Below, in pieces: positions 1 to 8,700 of a DNA stretch of 63,085 nucleotides; within the stretch, counting starts at the first letter, position 1; each line of letters opens with the position of its first letter. The stretch spans positions 1 through 63,085 of the forward strand of contig NZ_BLTG01000047.1 in NCBI RefSeq assembly GCF_017312405.1, read 5' to 3'. Made by a program: the position numbers and the translations under genes. The notes under the pieces are model-generated. The model was not told where the DNA came from. It searched no databases and was given only the letters and a program-made list of their open reading frames with translations. The DNA is from Mycobacterium sp. PO1 (GTDB lineage: Bacteria > Actinomycetota > Actinomycetes > Mycobacteriales > Mycobacteriaceae).

Positions 1-294
1 CACTCTGCTGGACGCAACCCTGAATGGGCGGCGACCGTCATTGACACCGCGCTGAGGGTGGACCGTCGGATGCTTTTGCCTAATCGTGCGGGTGGTAATG
101 CGCGTGCGCCGATTCCGCAGCACGTCAAAGCTGAAGTATGGCAACGGGACGGGGGTCGCTGCGTCGATTGCGGCAGCACCGAGTACCTCGAGTACGACAG
201 CATTATTCCTAAGTCAAAGGGTGGAGCAGACTCGGAGCGCAATCTTCAGATTCTGTGTCGTCGCTGCAACCTCGCCAAGTCGGACCGCATCTAA
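1..294 (+). CDS. HNH endonuclease-family protein, 5' end outside window
   Basis: The reading frame is open from the first base to the TAA at 292-294, so the gene probably begins before the window; an in-frame GTG at 58 is the first possible internal start. The C-terminal 50 residues form an HNH/zinc module: a CVDC pair, a YDSIIPKSKGG segment, an ERNLQILCRRCN segment and a KSDRI end. HNH proteins of this type are small nucleases common in phages and as free-standing genes. The residue normally His in the DHI-type core is Ser here (YDSII), so catalysis is uncertain. It lies next to other small genes and a tRNA cluster. The family call is firm; activity is not. Confidence 0.75.
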   Translation, partial: HSAGRNPEWAATVIDTALRVDRRMLLPNRAGGNARAPIPQHVKAEVWQRDGGRCVDCGSTEYLEYDSIIPKSKGGADSERNLQILCRRCNLAKSDRI

Positions 295-361
295 CTACCG
301 ACGAATAGCAAGTGCGCCCCGGCAACGCTTTTCGACGACTAGGGGGTAGCACGACCCATAG

Positions 362-697
362 TCAGACGCCGGGGCTCGGCGGAAACGCGGATTGAACGTA
401 GGCCCGCAATGTCGGGATCTGGTCGGGGCACATGTTGTTCGTTGCGGCGAGGATTATGATCCCGACCTCGCTGCTTGAGTATCCGGCTGAGGTCGCCACG
501 CTGCCGGCATATTGCGGCGTGCCCGAGCGGAGATTCGAGCAGGCGAGCTTGCCGATGTCGATGATGTCTGAGATTGATTCGTAGTAGATGCCCTGATTGT
601 CGAGCGCAATGACGTAGTCGTATTGGTCGGCGGGCGCTACTGGTGCTGCGGTGATCGCTGTGATCACCGCCAGTGCTGCGGCGCCTCCGAGCCTCAC
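362..697 (-). CDS. Secreted DUF732-type small protein
   Basis: A 111-residue protein starting at GTG 697, preceded by a G-rich stretch that can serve as ribosome binding site. Residues 1-22 form a signal peptide (RLGG then an Ala-rich hydrophobic core ending near APADQ). The mature part has an NQGI-YYES start, two cysteines (in KLACSN and NMCPDQ) about 45 residues apart that could form a disulphide, and a C-terminal ALRAYV-type helix. This matches the small exported DUF732 proteins that mycobacteria carry in many copies. Their function is unknown. Monocistronic as far as can be seen. Confidence 0.8.
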   Translation of the reverse strand: MRLGGAAALAVITAITAAPVAPADQYDYVIALDNQGIYYESISDIIDIGKLACSNLRSGTPQYAGSVATSAGYSSSEVGIIILAATNNMCPDQIPTLRAYVQSAFPPSPGV

Positions 698-876
698 GTA
701 GACCCCCCGGTCCCCATCCCCAGTCCAAGAAGGAGTTAGCCAACTTTACGCCCGTTCGCTTAACCGCTGAAGAGAAATGAGCAAATCGACAGGAGGCGGA
801 CAGCGGTTCGCCCCGGGGGCGATAGTCCAAGAATTTGGATTTACCGGGCCGGGCCGCACTGAGGGAGAATTCGAGC

Positions 877-1095
877 CTAACCCCCTCTCATAGGGGAAGC
901 ATGCACCACGCGTACCTCGTAGTCGACCTCAACGGCATTGTCACCGTCGCGCGGGTCCCAGTACGACAGCCGCAGCACCTCGGCGACGATCTCGCCGGCG
1001 GTCACGGCTGCGTAGGTGTCACGATCGAAGAATTTGTCGGGTCCGGGTTCGGGTGCTGGACGTATGAGCGGCTTGGTGATGGTTGCTGTGTTCAT
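877..1095 (-). CDS. Small hypothetical protein coupled to the upstream zinc-binding ORF
   Basis: A 72-residue ORF. The ATG at 1095-1093 overlaps the TGA of the upstream gene (ATGA), which favours this start over the in-frame codon four residues earlier. The protein is acidic in its centre (FFDRDTYAAVTAGEIVAEVL) and carries a YWDPRDGD segment; there is no signal peptide or membrane segment. I do not recognise the family. Coupling to a CxxC protein that resembles small mycobacteriophage genes, and the nearby tRNAs, make a phage-remnant origin possible. Confidence 0.55.
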   Translation of the reverse strand: MNTATITKPLIRPAPEPGPDKFFDRDTYAAVTAGEIVAEVLRLSYWDPRDGDNAVEVDYEVRVVHASPMRGG

Positions 1096-1625
1096 CGATC
1101 TGCACACCCGTCGACCTCTTCGGCGGCGGCGAGCAGCGCAGCAGCCAGGTCGCGTGCTTCGTCGCTGCTGACCGTCACCCCCGTGTCCCTGGCCCAGTCT
1201 TCGTCCCGGTAGTGGGTGTCGATGGAGACACCCGGGCCGCCGTCACTCGGGTCATACGACAGGTGGCCGTCGGCCCTTTGCACGGCGTGGGTGTACACAC
1301 TGACGGTGGTTAGTCCTTCATTGGAGGGTCGGCCCACGGTCACTGCCTGTGTGCTGCCCCAGATGACGCGACACGGCTCGGCGTCAGATGACCACGCGTC
1401 TGCGGACACGCCGGCCGGCAACTTCACCTCTGCGACGCTCATCGTCACCTCCTGGGCGACCGCGATGCGGTACAGGTGCGGCCGCTCGGTGCGCTGCACC
1501 CAACCGCCGATCGCGTCCTCGCACGGCTGGCCGGGGCTGGCATCGCATATCGGGCACTGGACTTCTAGGGCCTCTACGCGGCACATAGGGCACTCCGCGT
1601 ACCACTGCTCGGCTGAGAGTGTCAT
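1092..1625 (-). CDS. Putative zinc-binding small protein, phage-like
   Basis: A 177-residue protein starting at ATG 1625 with a GGGAG ribosome binding site about 7 bases upstream. The N-terminal ~55 residues hold a CPMC pair, a CPIC pair, a PGQPC segment and an HLYR segment, a cysteine/histidine arrangement seen in short zinc-binding proteins of actinobacteria and their phages. From about residue 62 (MSVAEVKLPAG) the sequence changes character: an acidic domain with VSIDTHYRDEDWARD and an Ala-rich C-terminal helix. The internal Met could be a second start or mark a fusion. The frame stays open upstream through the tRNA genes, but that extension is not credible coding sequence. It couples by ATGA overlap to the following small ORF. 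Confidence 0.6.
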   Translation of the reverse strand: MTLSAEQWYAECPMCRVEALEVQCPICDASPGQPCEDAIGGWVQRTERPHLYRIAVAQEVTMSVAEVKLPAGVSADAWSSDAEPCRVIWGSTQAVTVGRPSNEGLTTVSVYTHAVQRADGHLSYDPSDGGPGVSIDTHYRDEDWARDTGVTVSSDEARDLAAALLAAAEEVDGCADR

Positions 1626-1692
1626 CTGATTCTCCCGGCGTAATGCTCTCCACCGGCCCGCCTGTTGCGCGTTTATTGCGCGGAAACGACGA

Positions 1693-1714
1693 GGGCCCGG
1701 TATAAACCGGGCCT
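1693..1714 (-). terminator. Stem-loop after the tRNA cluster
   Basis: Eight-base arms (1693-1700 and 1707-1714, seven Watson-Crick pairs plus one G-T) flank a six-base TATAAA loop. It lies just downstream of tRNA-Val(GAC) on the minus strand and is a good candidate transcription terminator, although a strong U tract is lacking, as is usual in mycobacteria. Confidence 0.6.
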
Positions 1715-1729
1715 GACCTCGCAAAACTC

Positions 1730-1804
1730 TGGTGCGCGATACTGGGATTGAACCAGTGACCTCTTCCGTGTCAGGGAAGCGCTCTCCCGCTGAGCTAATC
1801 GCGC
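1730..1804 (-). tRNA. tRNA-Val (GAC)
   Basis: Read on the minus strand, the acceptor stem is GCGCGAT/ATCGCGC, the D-arm is GCTC...GAGC, the anticodon stem CTTCC/GGAAG holds the loop CTGACAC with anticodon GAC, and the T-arm ACTGG/CCAGT carries TTCAATC. The discriminator is A (1733) and CCA is encoded (1732-1730). It is third in a minus-strand cluster after tRNA-Gly and tRNA-Cys and is followed by a stem-loop. Confidence 0.95.
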
Positions 1805-1816
1805 CGGGAAACACCT

Positions 1817-1890
1817 TGGAGGTGGAGACGGGAATCGAACCCGTGTGCACGGCTTTGCAGGCCGTTGCCTCACCACTCGGCCACTCCACC
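1817..1890 (-). tRNA. tRNA-Cys (GCA)
   Basis: The minus strand gives acceptor GGTGGAG/CTCCACC, an anticodon stem ACGGC/GCCGT with loop CTGCAAA and anticodon GCA, and a T-arm with GGTTCGATTCCC. Discriminator U (complement of 1820), as required for tRNA-Cys, is followed by an encoded CCA. Confidence 0.95.
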
Positions 1891-1917
1891 GCTGGGGTTG
1901 ATGCCACTGCACCTTCG

Positions 1918-1990
1918 AGCGGATGACGGGATTCGAACCCGCGACCCTCACCTTGGCAAGGTGATGCGCTACCAACTGCGCTACATCCGC
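1918..1990 (-). tRNA. tRNA-Gly (GCC)
   Basis: The minus strand gives acceptor GCGGATG/CATCCGC, an anticodon stem TCACC/GGTGA with loop TTGCCAA and anticodon GCC, and a T-arm with GGTTCGAATCCC. Discriminator U, no encoded CCA. First gene of the Gly-Cys-Val cluster. Confidence 0.95.
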
Positions 1991-2086
1991 ACGCTACGAG
2001 CGAGATCGTCGCCCGTTGCGAAGCGCAACGATAGTCCACGCACTTACGCGGGCACAAATCCCTTGCTCACCGGGTGCCGCGGCAGA

Positions 2087-2497
2087 TCAAAACAGCGTGT
2101 AGTCCTGCCGGGAGATGGTGAACCCGTGGCCATCCGAGTTCGAGCACCGCATGCCCGAGGACTCGCTGGTGCAACTCACACCGCCTCCGGCTTCGAACTG
2201 CCCGTACGGCAGGGCGGGGCCGCTGCCCAAGGTGGTGTCACCGGCGCAGACGAAGCTCGCCCGCCCGGTGGTTCCGAGGGTGATGCCTTGGCCGTAGTCG
2301 GTGAAATCCGGGCAGCGGGGCGGTCGCGGGGGAGGTGCCCAGTCCCGCTCGGCGACGTCGCAACGCACTGTGCCGTCGGCGAGGATGCAGCCGATGTTCC
2401 CGCTCGGTGAGGTGAAGCTGACGACGTCCGCGCCGGCAGTTGGGAGGCCGAGGCAACCGATAGCGCCCACCGCTGCTGCGGCGACCACCAGTTTCAT
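2087..2497 (-). CDS. Secreted DUF6636-type protein
   Basis: A 136-residue protein starting at ATG 2497. Residues 1-23 form a signal peptide (KLVVAAAAVGAIGCLGL, cleavage near AGADVV). The mature domain begins VVSFTSPSGNIGC and has six further cysteines in a regular pattern (NIGC, VRCD, PRCP, FVCAG, SCTS, MRCSN) consistent with disulphides in an extracytoplasmic small beta domain; HGFTISRQDYTLF ends the protein. This matches small exported actinobacterial proteins of the DUF6636 type, function unknown. There is a cysteine near the end of the signal peptide (GC at 14-15), but it lies too early in the hydrophobic core to be a convincing lipobox. It stands alone between tRNA genes. Confidence 0.75.
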   Translation of the reverse strand: MKLVVAAAAVGAIGCLGLPTAGADVVSFTSPSGNIGCILADGTVRCDVAERDWAPPPRPPRCPDFTDYGQGITLGTTGRASFVCAGDTTLGSGPALPYGQFEAGGGVSCTSESSGMRCSNSDGHGFTISRQDYTLF

Positions 2498-2604
2498 GAT
2501 CCGACGATATCGACTTACGGCGGTGTAGGCGTGCCAACCAGCGGATTCTCGGGCGCACCGCGTTGCGTGTTAGTCTTCTGCCTCGTTCGACTCGTCGAAT
2601 TCTC

Positions 2605-2679
2605 GGTCTCGTAGCTCAGTGGGAGAGCGTCCGCCTCACACGCGGAAGGTCGCTGGTTCGAACCCAGCCGGGACCACCA
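2605..2679 (+). tRNA. tRNA-Val (CAC)
   Basis: Acceptor GGTCTCG pairs with CGGGACC (two G-T pairs), the anticodon stem TCCGC/GCGGA holds CTCACAC with anticodon CAC, and the T-arm CGCTGG...CCAGC carries TTCGAAC. Discriminator A at 2676 and encoded CCA to 2679. It reads the opposite way to the nearby Gly-Cys-Val cluster. Confidence 0.95.
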
Positions 2680-2822
2680 CCTCTTTCTCCTCGGTCGCAA
2701 CACCCCGCACTCAGCCTTTTCGCAGGTCGCTGCCTGGCGCACCAACTCGCGTCTTTGGTATTCCTGGTGTGTGCGGTCCGCGTTGAGTGGCTCCGGCCCT
2801 GTCGCGGCGAGGTAGGCCTGCC

Positions 2823-3047
2823 TCAGCGGGGCCCCGTAGTCCGTGCAGGTCTTGGGAGACCCGTTTCCGTCGACGGACCGCTGTACCGAAACGGATGAGA
2901 AGACGTGGGCGGTGTGATGAGCGAGTCGTACACGCCGAACGCCGCAACTGCCTGCCTGTGGCAGCGGGCGATGTCTTCCTGCCGGCGCGCGTCCTCGTCG
3001 GTCGCTGAGTTCGCGTCGGGCGCCGCGCGGTCGAATTCGGGTGTCAT
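2823..3047 (-). CDS. Small hypothetical protein coupled to the STAS gene
   Basis: A 74-residue ORF whose ATG (3047-3045) overlaps the TGA of the upstream STAS gene as ATGA. The first ~45 residues are acidic and charged (DEDARRQEDIARCHRQAV) with strong mycobacterial codon use; the C-terminal third becomes Pro/Thr/Arg-rich with poorer codon use, so the true end or reality of the gene is uncertain. There is no recognisable family, signal peptide or membrane segment. If real, it may act with the STAS protein. If it is not a gene, 2680-3043 is an intergenic stretch in which I see nothing else. Confidence 0.4.
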   Translation of the reverse strand: MTPEFDRAAPDANSATDEDARRQEDIARCHRQAVAAFGVYDSLITPPTSSHPFRYSGPSTETGLPRPARTTGPR

Positions 3048-3514
3048 GACCCTGTCCGCAGCGGCGTCAACCCGGATTCCGGCGGTGGCGCGGTGCGCAG
3101 CCTATGCAGCGGCAGGCGTCGACGCGCAGAGATGACCCGGACGAAGTGCTCGAGGGCGTCAGCCACCGAAGCTGCGCGCTGCACCGACTCGAGGTCGGAC
3201 AGAGACTCGGTCCCGACCCCGGCGACCAGCACCCAGTCGATGTTTCGTTCGTTGCAGCGCTTCGCGAACTCCGTGACCAACCGGTCCACCGATCTGCGCT
3301 GACCGGAGCCGGCCTCTTGTAAGTCCACGATAAGTGGGGTGTCCAACGTGGTGAACCGGCCGACGTAGTCGGCGACGAGTTGCACGTTGGTGCCCTCGAC
3401 ACATCCGGTGACCGTGACGATCGTGGCGACGCTCCGGATCTGTGCTCTGACCCAGGCGCCGCGGCACTCGACGACATATCCGAGGGGACTGGCGGTTCGG
3501 CGGCCGATGCTCAT
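3044..3514 (-). CDS. STAS-domain protein (anti-sigma factor antagonist-like)
   Basis: A 156-residue cytoplasmic protein from ATG 3514. Residues ~25-125 have the STAS layout: a first strand (SVATIVTVTG), a VQLVADYVGRF helix, a TPLIVDLQEAG strand where SpoIIAA/RsbV proteins carry the DxS phosphorylation region, a long helix, a NIDWVLVAGVG strand and a C-terminal helix VADALEHFVRVI. The usual DxSG serine is not obvious (DLQEAGSG), so this may be a divergent or non-phosphorylated member. Such proteins control sigma factors through anti-sigma kinases. No kinase or sigma factor gene adjoins it; the stop codon overlaps the start of a small ORF. Confidence 0.65.
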   Translation of the reverse strand: MSIGRRTASPLGYVVECRGAWVRAQIRSVATIVTVTGCVEGTNVQLVADYVGRFTTLDTPLIVDLQEAGSGQRRSVDRLVTEFAKRCNERNIDWVLVAGVGTESLSDLESVQRAASVADALEHFVRVISARRRLPLHRLRTAPPPESGLTPLRTGS

Positions 3515-3857
3515 GGTTCACCAATCGGTAGTGGGGCGCTCACGGAGGGCAGCTCGGCGCCGCAACAGCTTCGGGCTGGGCGCTCAACCGATGTGACCGA
3601 AACCATATCGCGAAGCGCGACCGTGCGTGTGGCGAAGTATCCGGCGGCCACTGCGGTGTACTGAACGAAATAGTCTGGCGGATAAAGGAACTGGTCGACG
3701 AGAGGATCGCCAGGCGCGACCGGATCGTTCGTTTTCCGGTCTGTCGCTGATCGACGCGCTTTCGCTTCTCGGCTCTTCGCAGGTTCGAAACCGCCCCGAC
3801 GGGCGGTCCGGGACGTTCGCAGTGGCGCCGAGGCCGGCCCCGGCGCCACCCCCGTCG

Positions 3858-5648
3858 TCAACTGCGATGCGGCACGAATTCCTGGGCTTTGGTCTTGGCG
3901 CCCTGCATCATCAGGTGGAAGGCGTTCGGATCACCCTTGAGGATGGACTCGGTGAGTTCCTTGGCCTGTTCGAAGGTCGCATGCGGCGGGATCGGCGGCA
4001 CCTCGGGATCGCAGCGGATGTCGAGCAGCACCGGCCGGTCGGCGCCCAGCGCCTCATCCCAGGCCGGGCCGACCCCGTCCTCGGTGTCGACGGCCACCGC
4101 ATGCAACCCCATCGCCCGTGCCACGTCGGCGTAGGACACATCCGGCAGGCTCTGCGACTCCTCGAACTTGGGTGCCCCGCCCATGGCCCGCAACTCCCAG
4201 GTCACCTGGTTGAGGTCGTTGTTGTGAAACACGCACACGATCAGGCGCTTGTCCGGCCACAGTTCGGCGTAGCGCCGGATCGTCAGCAACTCGGCCAATC
4301 CGTTCATCTGCATCGCGCCGTCGCCGACCAGGGCGATCACGGGACGGTCCGGATGGGCGAACTTGGCCCCGATCGCGTACGGCACGCCGGGCCCCATGGT
4401 GGCCAGCGTCCCTGACAGTGACCCGCGCATGCCTTCCTTGAACTTGAGCATGCGGGCATACCAGTTCGTCGACGACCCGGAGTCGGCGGTCACGATGGCA
4501 TTGGACGGCAGCCGCTCGGACAACTCCCAGGCGATCCGCATCGGATTCACCGGCTTGGCCGACAGCATCGCCTGGCGCTCCATGGTGCCCCACCACCGCG
4601 TCACGTTCTTCTCGATCTTCTCCTGCCAGGACCGGTCCTGCTTGCGCTGCAGCAGCGGGATCAGCGCGTCGAGAGCGGTGGCGGCGTCGGCGACCATGTT
4701 GAGCTCGGTCGGGTAGCGCATCCCGATCAACGTGCCGTCGATGTCGATGTGAATCGCGCGCGCCTGACCGAACTTCGGCATGAACTGGGTGTAGGGGAAG
4801 TTCGAGCCGACGATCAGCAGCGTGTCGCAGTCCATCATCATCTCGTAGCTGGGCCGGGTGCCGAGCAACCCGATCGCCCCGGTGACATAGGGGATGTCGT
4901 CGGGCAGCACGTCCTTGCCGAGAAGGGCTTTGGCGACACCGGCGCCGGTGATCTCGGCGACCTGGCGGACCTGGTCGGCGGCCCCACGGGCGCCCTGTCC
5001 GACCAGGATCGCCACCTTCTCACCGGCGTTGAGGATTTCGGCGGCCTGGCTCACCTGGTCCGGTCGCGGAGCCAGCATCGGACTGACGATGCTCGGATCA
5101 CTCGAGGGCACCTGTTTGAAGGCGTGTGAGGGGGGCTCGTAGGGCTCCTCCTGCAGATCCGACGGGATGATGAGCGCCGTGGGGGCGCGCCGTGTGATCG
5201 CGGTGCGCATGGCCCGATCCAGTGCGTTGGGCAGCTGACTGGACACGTTGACCTCGACCAGGTATTCGCTTGCGACGTCCTTGTACAACGCCTGCAGATC
5301 CACTTCCTGCTGGTAGCTGCCGCCCATCGCGCTGCGTTCGGTCTGACCGACGATCGCGACCACCGGGACATGATCCAATTTGGCGTCGTAGAGACCGTTG
5401 AGCAGGTGGATCGCGCCCGGTCCGGACGTCGCCATGCACACCCCGACCCGTCCGGAGAACTTGGCGTACCCGGTGGCCTGGAACGCGGCCATCTCCTCAT
5501 GACGGGCCTGCACGAACCGCGGCTGGTTGTCCGAACGGCCGAAAGCCGCGACAAGGCCGTTGATTCCGTCACCCGGATAGGTGAAGACCTGCTCAACGTC
5601 CCACTCCCGCAAGCGCTTCAGCACGAAATCGGCAACATCGGTAGCCAT
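3858..5648 (-). CDS. ThDP-dependent enzyme, pyruvate oxidase/dehydrogenase (PoxB)-like
   Basis: A 596-residue protein starting at ATG 5648 with GGAG about 8 bases upstream; the longer open frame is not used. The three ThDP-enzyme domains are present: the N-terminal PYR domain with YPGDGINGL and the catalytic glutamate in ARHEEMAA (about residue 51), the central domain with ILVGQGARGA, and the C-terminal PP domain with the ThDP/Mg motif GDGAMQMNG...FHNNDLNQV. Relatives are acetolactate synthase, pyruvate oxidase and the quinone-linked PoxB; length fits PoxB-type proteins. It probably decarboxylates pyruvate, but acceptor and product cannot be read from sequence. It is divergent from the flavin/Fe-S oxidoreductase across a 106-base gap, suggesting shared 2-oxo/2-hydroxy acid metabolism. 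Confidence 0.85.
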   Translation of the reverse strand: MATDVADFVLKRLREWDVEQVFTYPGDGINGLVAAFGRSDNQPRFVQARHEEMAAFQATGYAKFSGRVGVCMATSGPGAIHLLNGLYDAKLDHVPVVAIVGQTERSAMGGSYQQEVDLQALYKDVASEYLVEVNVSSQLPNALDRAMRTAITRRAPTALIIPSDLQEEPYEPPSHAFKQVPSSDPSIVSPMLAPRPDQVSQAAEILNAGEKVAILVGQGARGAADQVRQVAEITGAGVAKALLGKDVLPDDIPYVTGAIGLLGTRPSYEMMMDCDTLLIVGSNFPYTQFMPKFGQARAIHIDIDGTLIGMRYPTELNMVADAATALDALIPLLQRKQDRSWQEKIEKNVTRWWGTMERQAMLSAKPVNPMRIAWELSERLPSNAIVTADSGSSTNWYARMLKFKEGMRGSLSGTLATMGPGVPYAIGAKFAHPDRPVIALVGDGAMQMNGLAELLTIRRYAELWPDKRLIVCVFHNNDLNQVTWELRAMGGAPKFEESQSLPDVSYADVARAMGLHAVAVDTEDGVGPAWDEALGADRPVLLDIRCDPEVPPIPPHATFEQAKELTESILKGDPNAFHLMMQGAKTKAQEFVPHRS

Positions 5649-5754
5649 GTTTCTCCTTCTCCGTCCTGGGCACACCATCCGGCGTGCCGCCTTTGCCTGT
5701 GGCGCGGGTACCCGAGGCAAAGGCCGCGAAACTCGAGCAAGGAGAACGCCGCCG

Positions 5755-8700
5755 ATGACAGCCGTAGAACATTCAGCAAACCCACAGCAACAGCTCGACG
5801 AGCTGAAAAAGGCTTTGCGCAAAGCTGTGGACGGTGAGGTCAGATTCGATCTGGGCGCCAGGGCCACCTACTCCACCGATGCCTCCAACTACCGCCAGAT
5901 TCCCCTCGGCGTCGTCGTCCCACGCACGCCCGAGGCCGCCGCCAACGCGATAGCGGTCTGTCACGACCGCCACGTTCCGGTGTTCTCGAGAGGCGGTGGC
6001 ACCAGTCTGGCGGGGGAGACGTGCAACGTCGCGGTAGTGCTGGACTGGAGCAAGTACTGCACCCGTGTGCTGTCGGTCGACGCGGAGGCGGGCGTGGCCA
6101 CCGTCGAGCCCGGCATCAAGCTGGACGAACTCAACGACGCACTGGCCGAATCGGGATGGATGGTCGGGCCGAAGCCGGCCACCCACGTCAGCTGCACCAT
6201 CGGCGGGATGATCGGCAACAATTCGTGCGGGTCGACCGCACAGGCGTACGGGAAGATGGTCGACTCCATCCGGCGCATGGAAGTGCTGACCTACGACGGG
6301 GTCCGCATGTGGGTGGGCCCCACCGACGACGACGAATACGCACGCATCGTCGCCGAAGGTGACCGCCGCAGCGAGATCTATCGGGCCCTGCGCCGACTGC
6401 GCGACCACTACGCCGACGAGGTGCGCGCCCGCTATCCCGACATCCCGCGCCGCGTCTCCGGATACAACCTCGATTCGCTGCTGCCGGAGTCAGGCTTCGA
6501 CATCGCCAAGCTTCTCGTCGGCAGCGAGAGCACCCTGGTCACCGTGCTGCGGGTCGAGATCGGCCTGGTGCGGGTGCCCAAGGCGCATGTGGCGGCGCTG
6601 CTCGGCTTTCCCGACATCGAGTCCGCCGCCGACGCGGTACCCGCTGTGCTGCAACACGACCCGGCCGCGTTGGAGGGAATGGACTATCGGCTCACCGAGC
6701 TCGAACACAGCCAGCACATGGCCCAAGGCGCCCTCGACGAGCTACCGGAGGGCCGTGCCTGGCTGTTGGTGCAGTTCAACGGTGACGATGTCGACGACGC
6801 CGCCGGATCCGCCGAGGCCATGGTGGACCATCTGCGCCGCGACGGTCTGACCCACCACGCCAAGGTCATCCGTGACCCGGCCGACCAGAAGCGGGTGTGG
6901 GCCGCTCGTGAGGGCGGCCTCGGTGCCACCGCCCACCCGCCGGGCGGGCCCGACACCCACCCGGGCTGGGAGGACGCCGCGGTACCGCCCGACCGGGTCG
7001 GTGACTATCTGCGTGACTTCGGCGATCTCCTCGATCGGTTCGGATACCAGGGCGCCTCGCAGTATGGACATTTCGGACACGGATGTATCCACACCCGAAT
7101 CCCGTTCGATCTGAAATCAGCTGCAGGAATCGAACGCTTCCGTGAATTCGTCACGGCGGCAGCACATCTGGTCGCCGAATATGGTGGTTCACTGTCGGGG
7201 GAACACGGTGACGGGCAGGCGCGCGGCGAGCTGCTGTCGATCATGTTCGGTGAGCGCGTGGTCGCGGCGTTCGAGGAGCTCAAACGGATCTTCGACCCGA
7301 CCAACCGGATGAACCCGGGGAAAGTGGTCTTCCCGAACGGGTTGGACGAGAATCTGCGGTGGGGCGCGGACTACCGGCCCGCCGAGCCTGCGACGCATTT
7401 CGCCTACCCCGACGACGATCATCGGTTCAGCATTGCGGCCGACCGCTGCGTCGGTGTCGGCAAGTGCCGAGGCGACGAGACCGGGGTGATGTGTCCGAGC
7501 TATCGGGCCACCGGAGAGGAGGAGCACTCCACCCGGGGCCGGGCCCGCCTGCTGTTCGAGATGCTCGAAGGCGACGTCATCACCGACGGTTGGCAGTCCA
7601 CCGAGGTGCGCGACGCTCTCGATCTGTGCCTGGCCTGCAAGGGCTGCCGCAGCGACTGCCCGGTCAACGTGGACATGGCGACGTACAAGGCCGAATTCCT
7701 CTCCCACCACTACAAGGGGAGGCTGCGGCCGCTGGCGCATTACTCGATGGGCTGGCTGCCGCTGCTGTCGCGGGTGGCGATGATCGCGCCGCGACCGATC
7801 AACATGTTCACCCATACCCCCGGTGTGCAGACGTTGCTCAAGCGGGCCGGAGGTATCGACGGACACCGCGACATTCCCCGGTTCGCCCACCGGCGGTTCA
7901 CCTCGTGGTTCGCGAGGCGCGTTGACCGGCCACAGACCGCCACCCGCGGCCCCGTCGTCCTGTGGCCGGACACCTTCACCAACAATTTCGACACCGACAT
8001 CGCCCGTGCCGCGCTGGCCGTTCTCGAGGACGCCGGGTTCGAGGTGCGCGTCCCGGGACAGGCGGTCTGCTGCGGGCTGACGTGGATCTCGACCGGTCAG
8101 CTCGACGCCGCCAAGCATGTCGCCCGCCGAACCCTGGAGGTGCTGAAGCCGGCTCTGCGCGAGCGCATCCCCGTGGTGGTCCTGGAGCCCAGCTGCGCTG
8201 CGGTATTCCGTGCTGATCTGCCCGAATTGCTGCACGGGGACGAAGACGTGCACCGGCTGGCGTCGCTGACCCGCACGCTGGGCGAGGTGTTGCGTGAGCG
8301 GGCGCCCGACTGGCGGCCGGGAGACAACCACCAGGCCGGGTCGGCGCTGGTGCAACCGCACTGCCATCAGCACGCGATCCTCGGTACCGGCGCCGACGTC
8401 GACGCCCTCGGAACGGCCGGGGTGGACGGCGAGCTTCTCGATGCCGGGTGTTGCGGCCTGGCGGGCAATTTCGGTTTCGAGAAGGGGCACTACGACGTGT
8501 CGGTGGCCTGCGCCGAGGACAAGCTGATGCCTGCGGTGCGCAGCGCTGCACCGGACAAGACCATCGTGGCCGACGGCTTCAGCTGCCGAACGCAGATCAG
8601 CCATCTCGACGGCAGCCGCACACCGGTGCACACCGCGCAGGTACTCGCCGCAGCTCTGCCGTCCTCCGACAGCAGGGCCGGCCAGCAGCACGGCCCGCGG

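Noticed and set aside
1626..2057. In-frame extension of the zinc-binding ORF upstream to 2057.
   Set aside because: The extension runs through three tRNA genes; the ATG at 1625 has a proper ribosome binding site.
3511..3861. 116-residue minus-strand ORF between the PoxB-like gene and the STAS gene, overlapping the STAS start by ATGA.
   Set aside because: It would need a TTG start, third-position GC is low for this genome and no family is recognisable. The stretch 3515-3857 is left as intergenic with nothing else seen.
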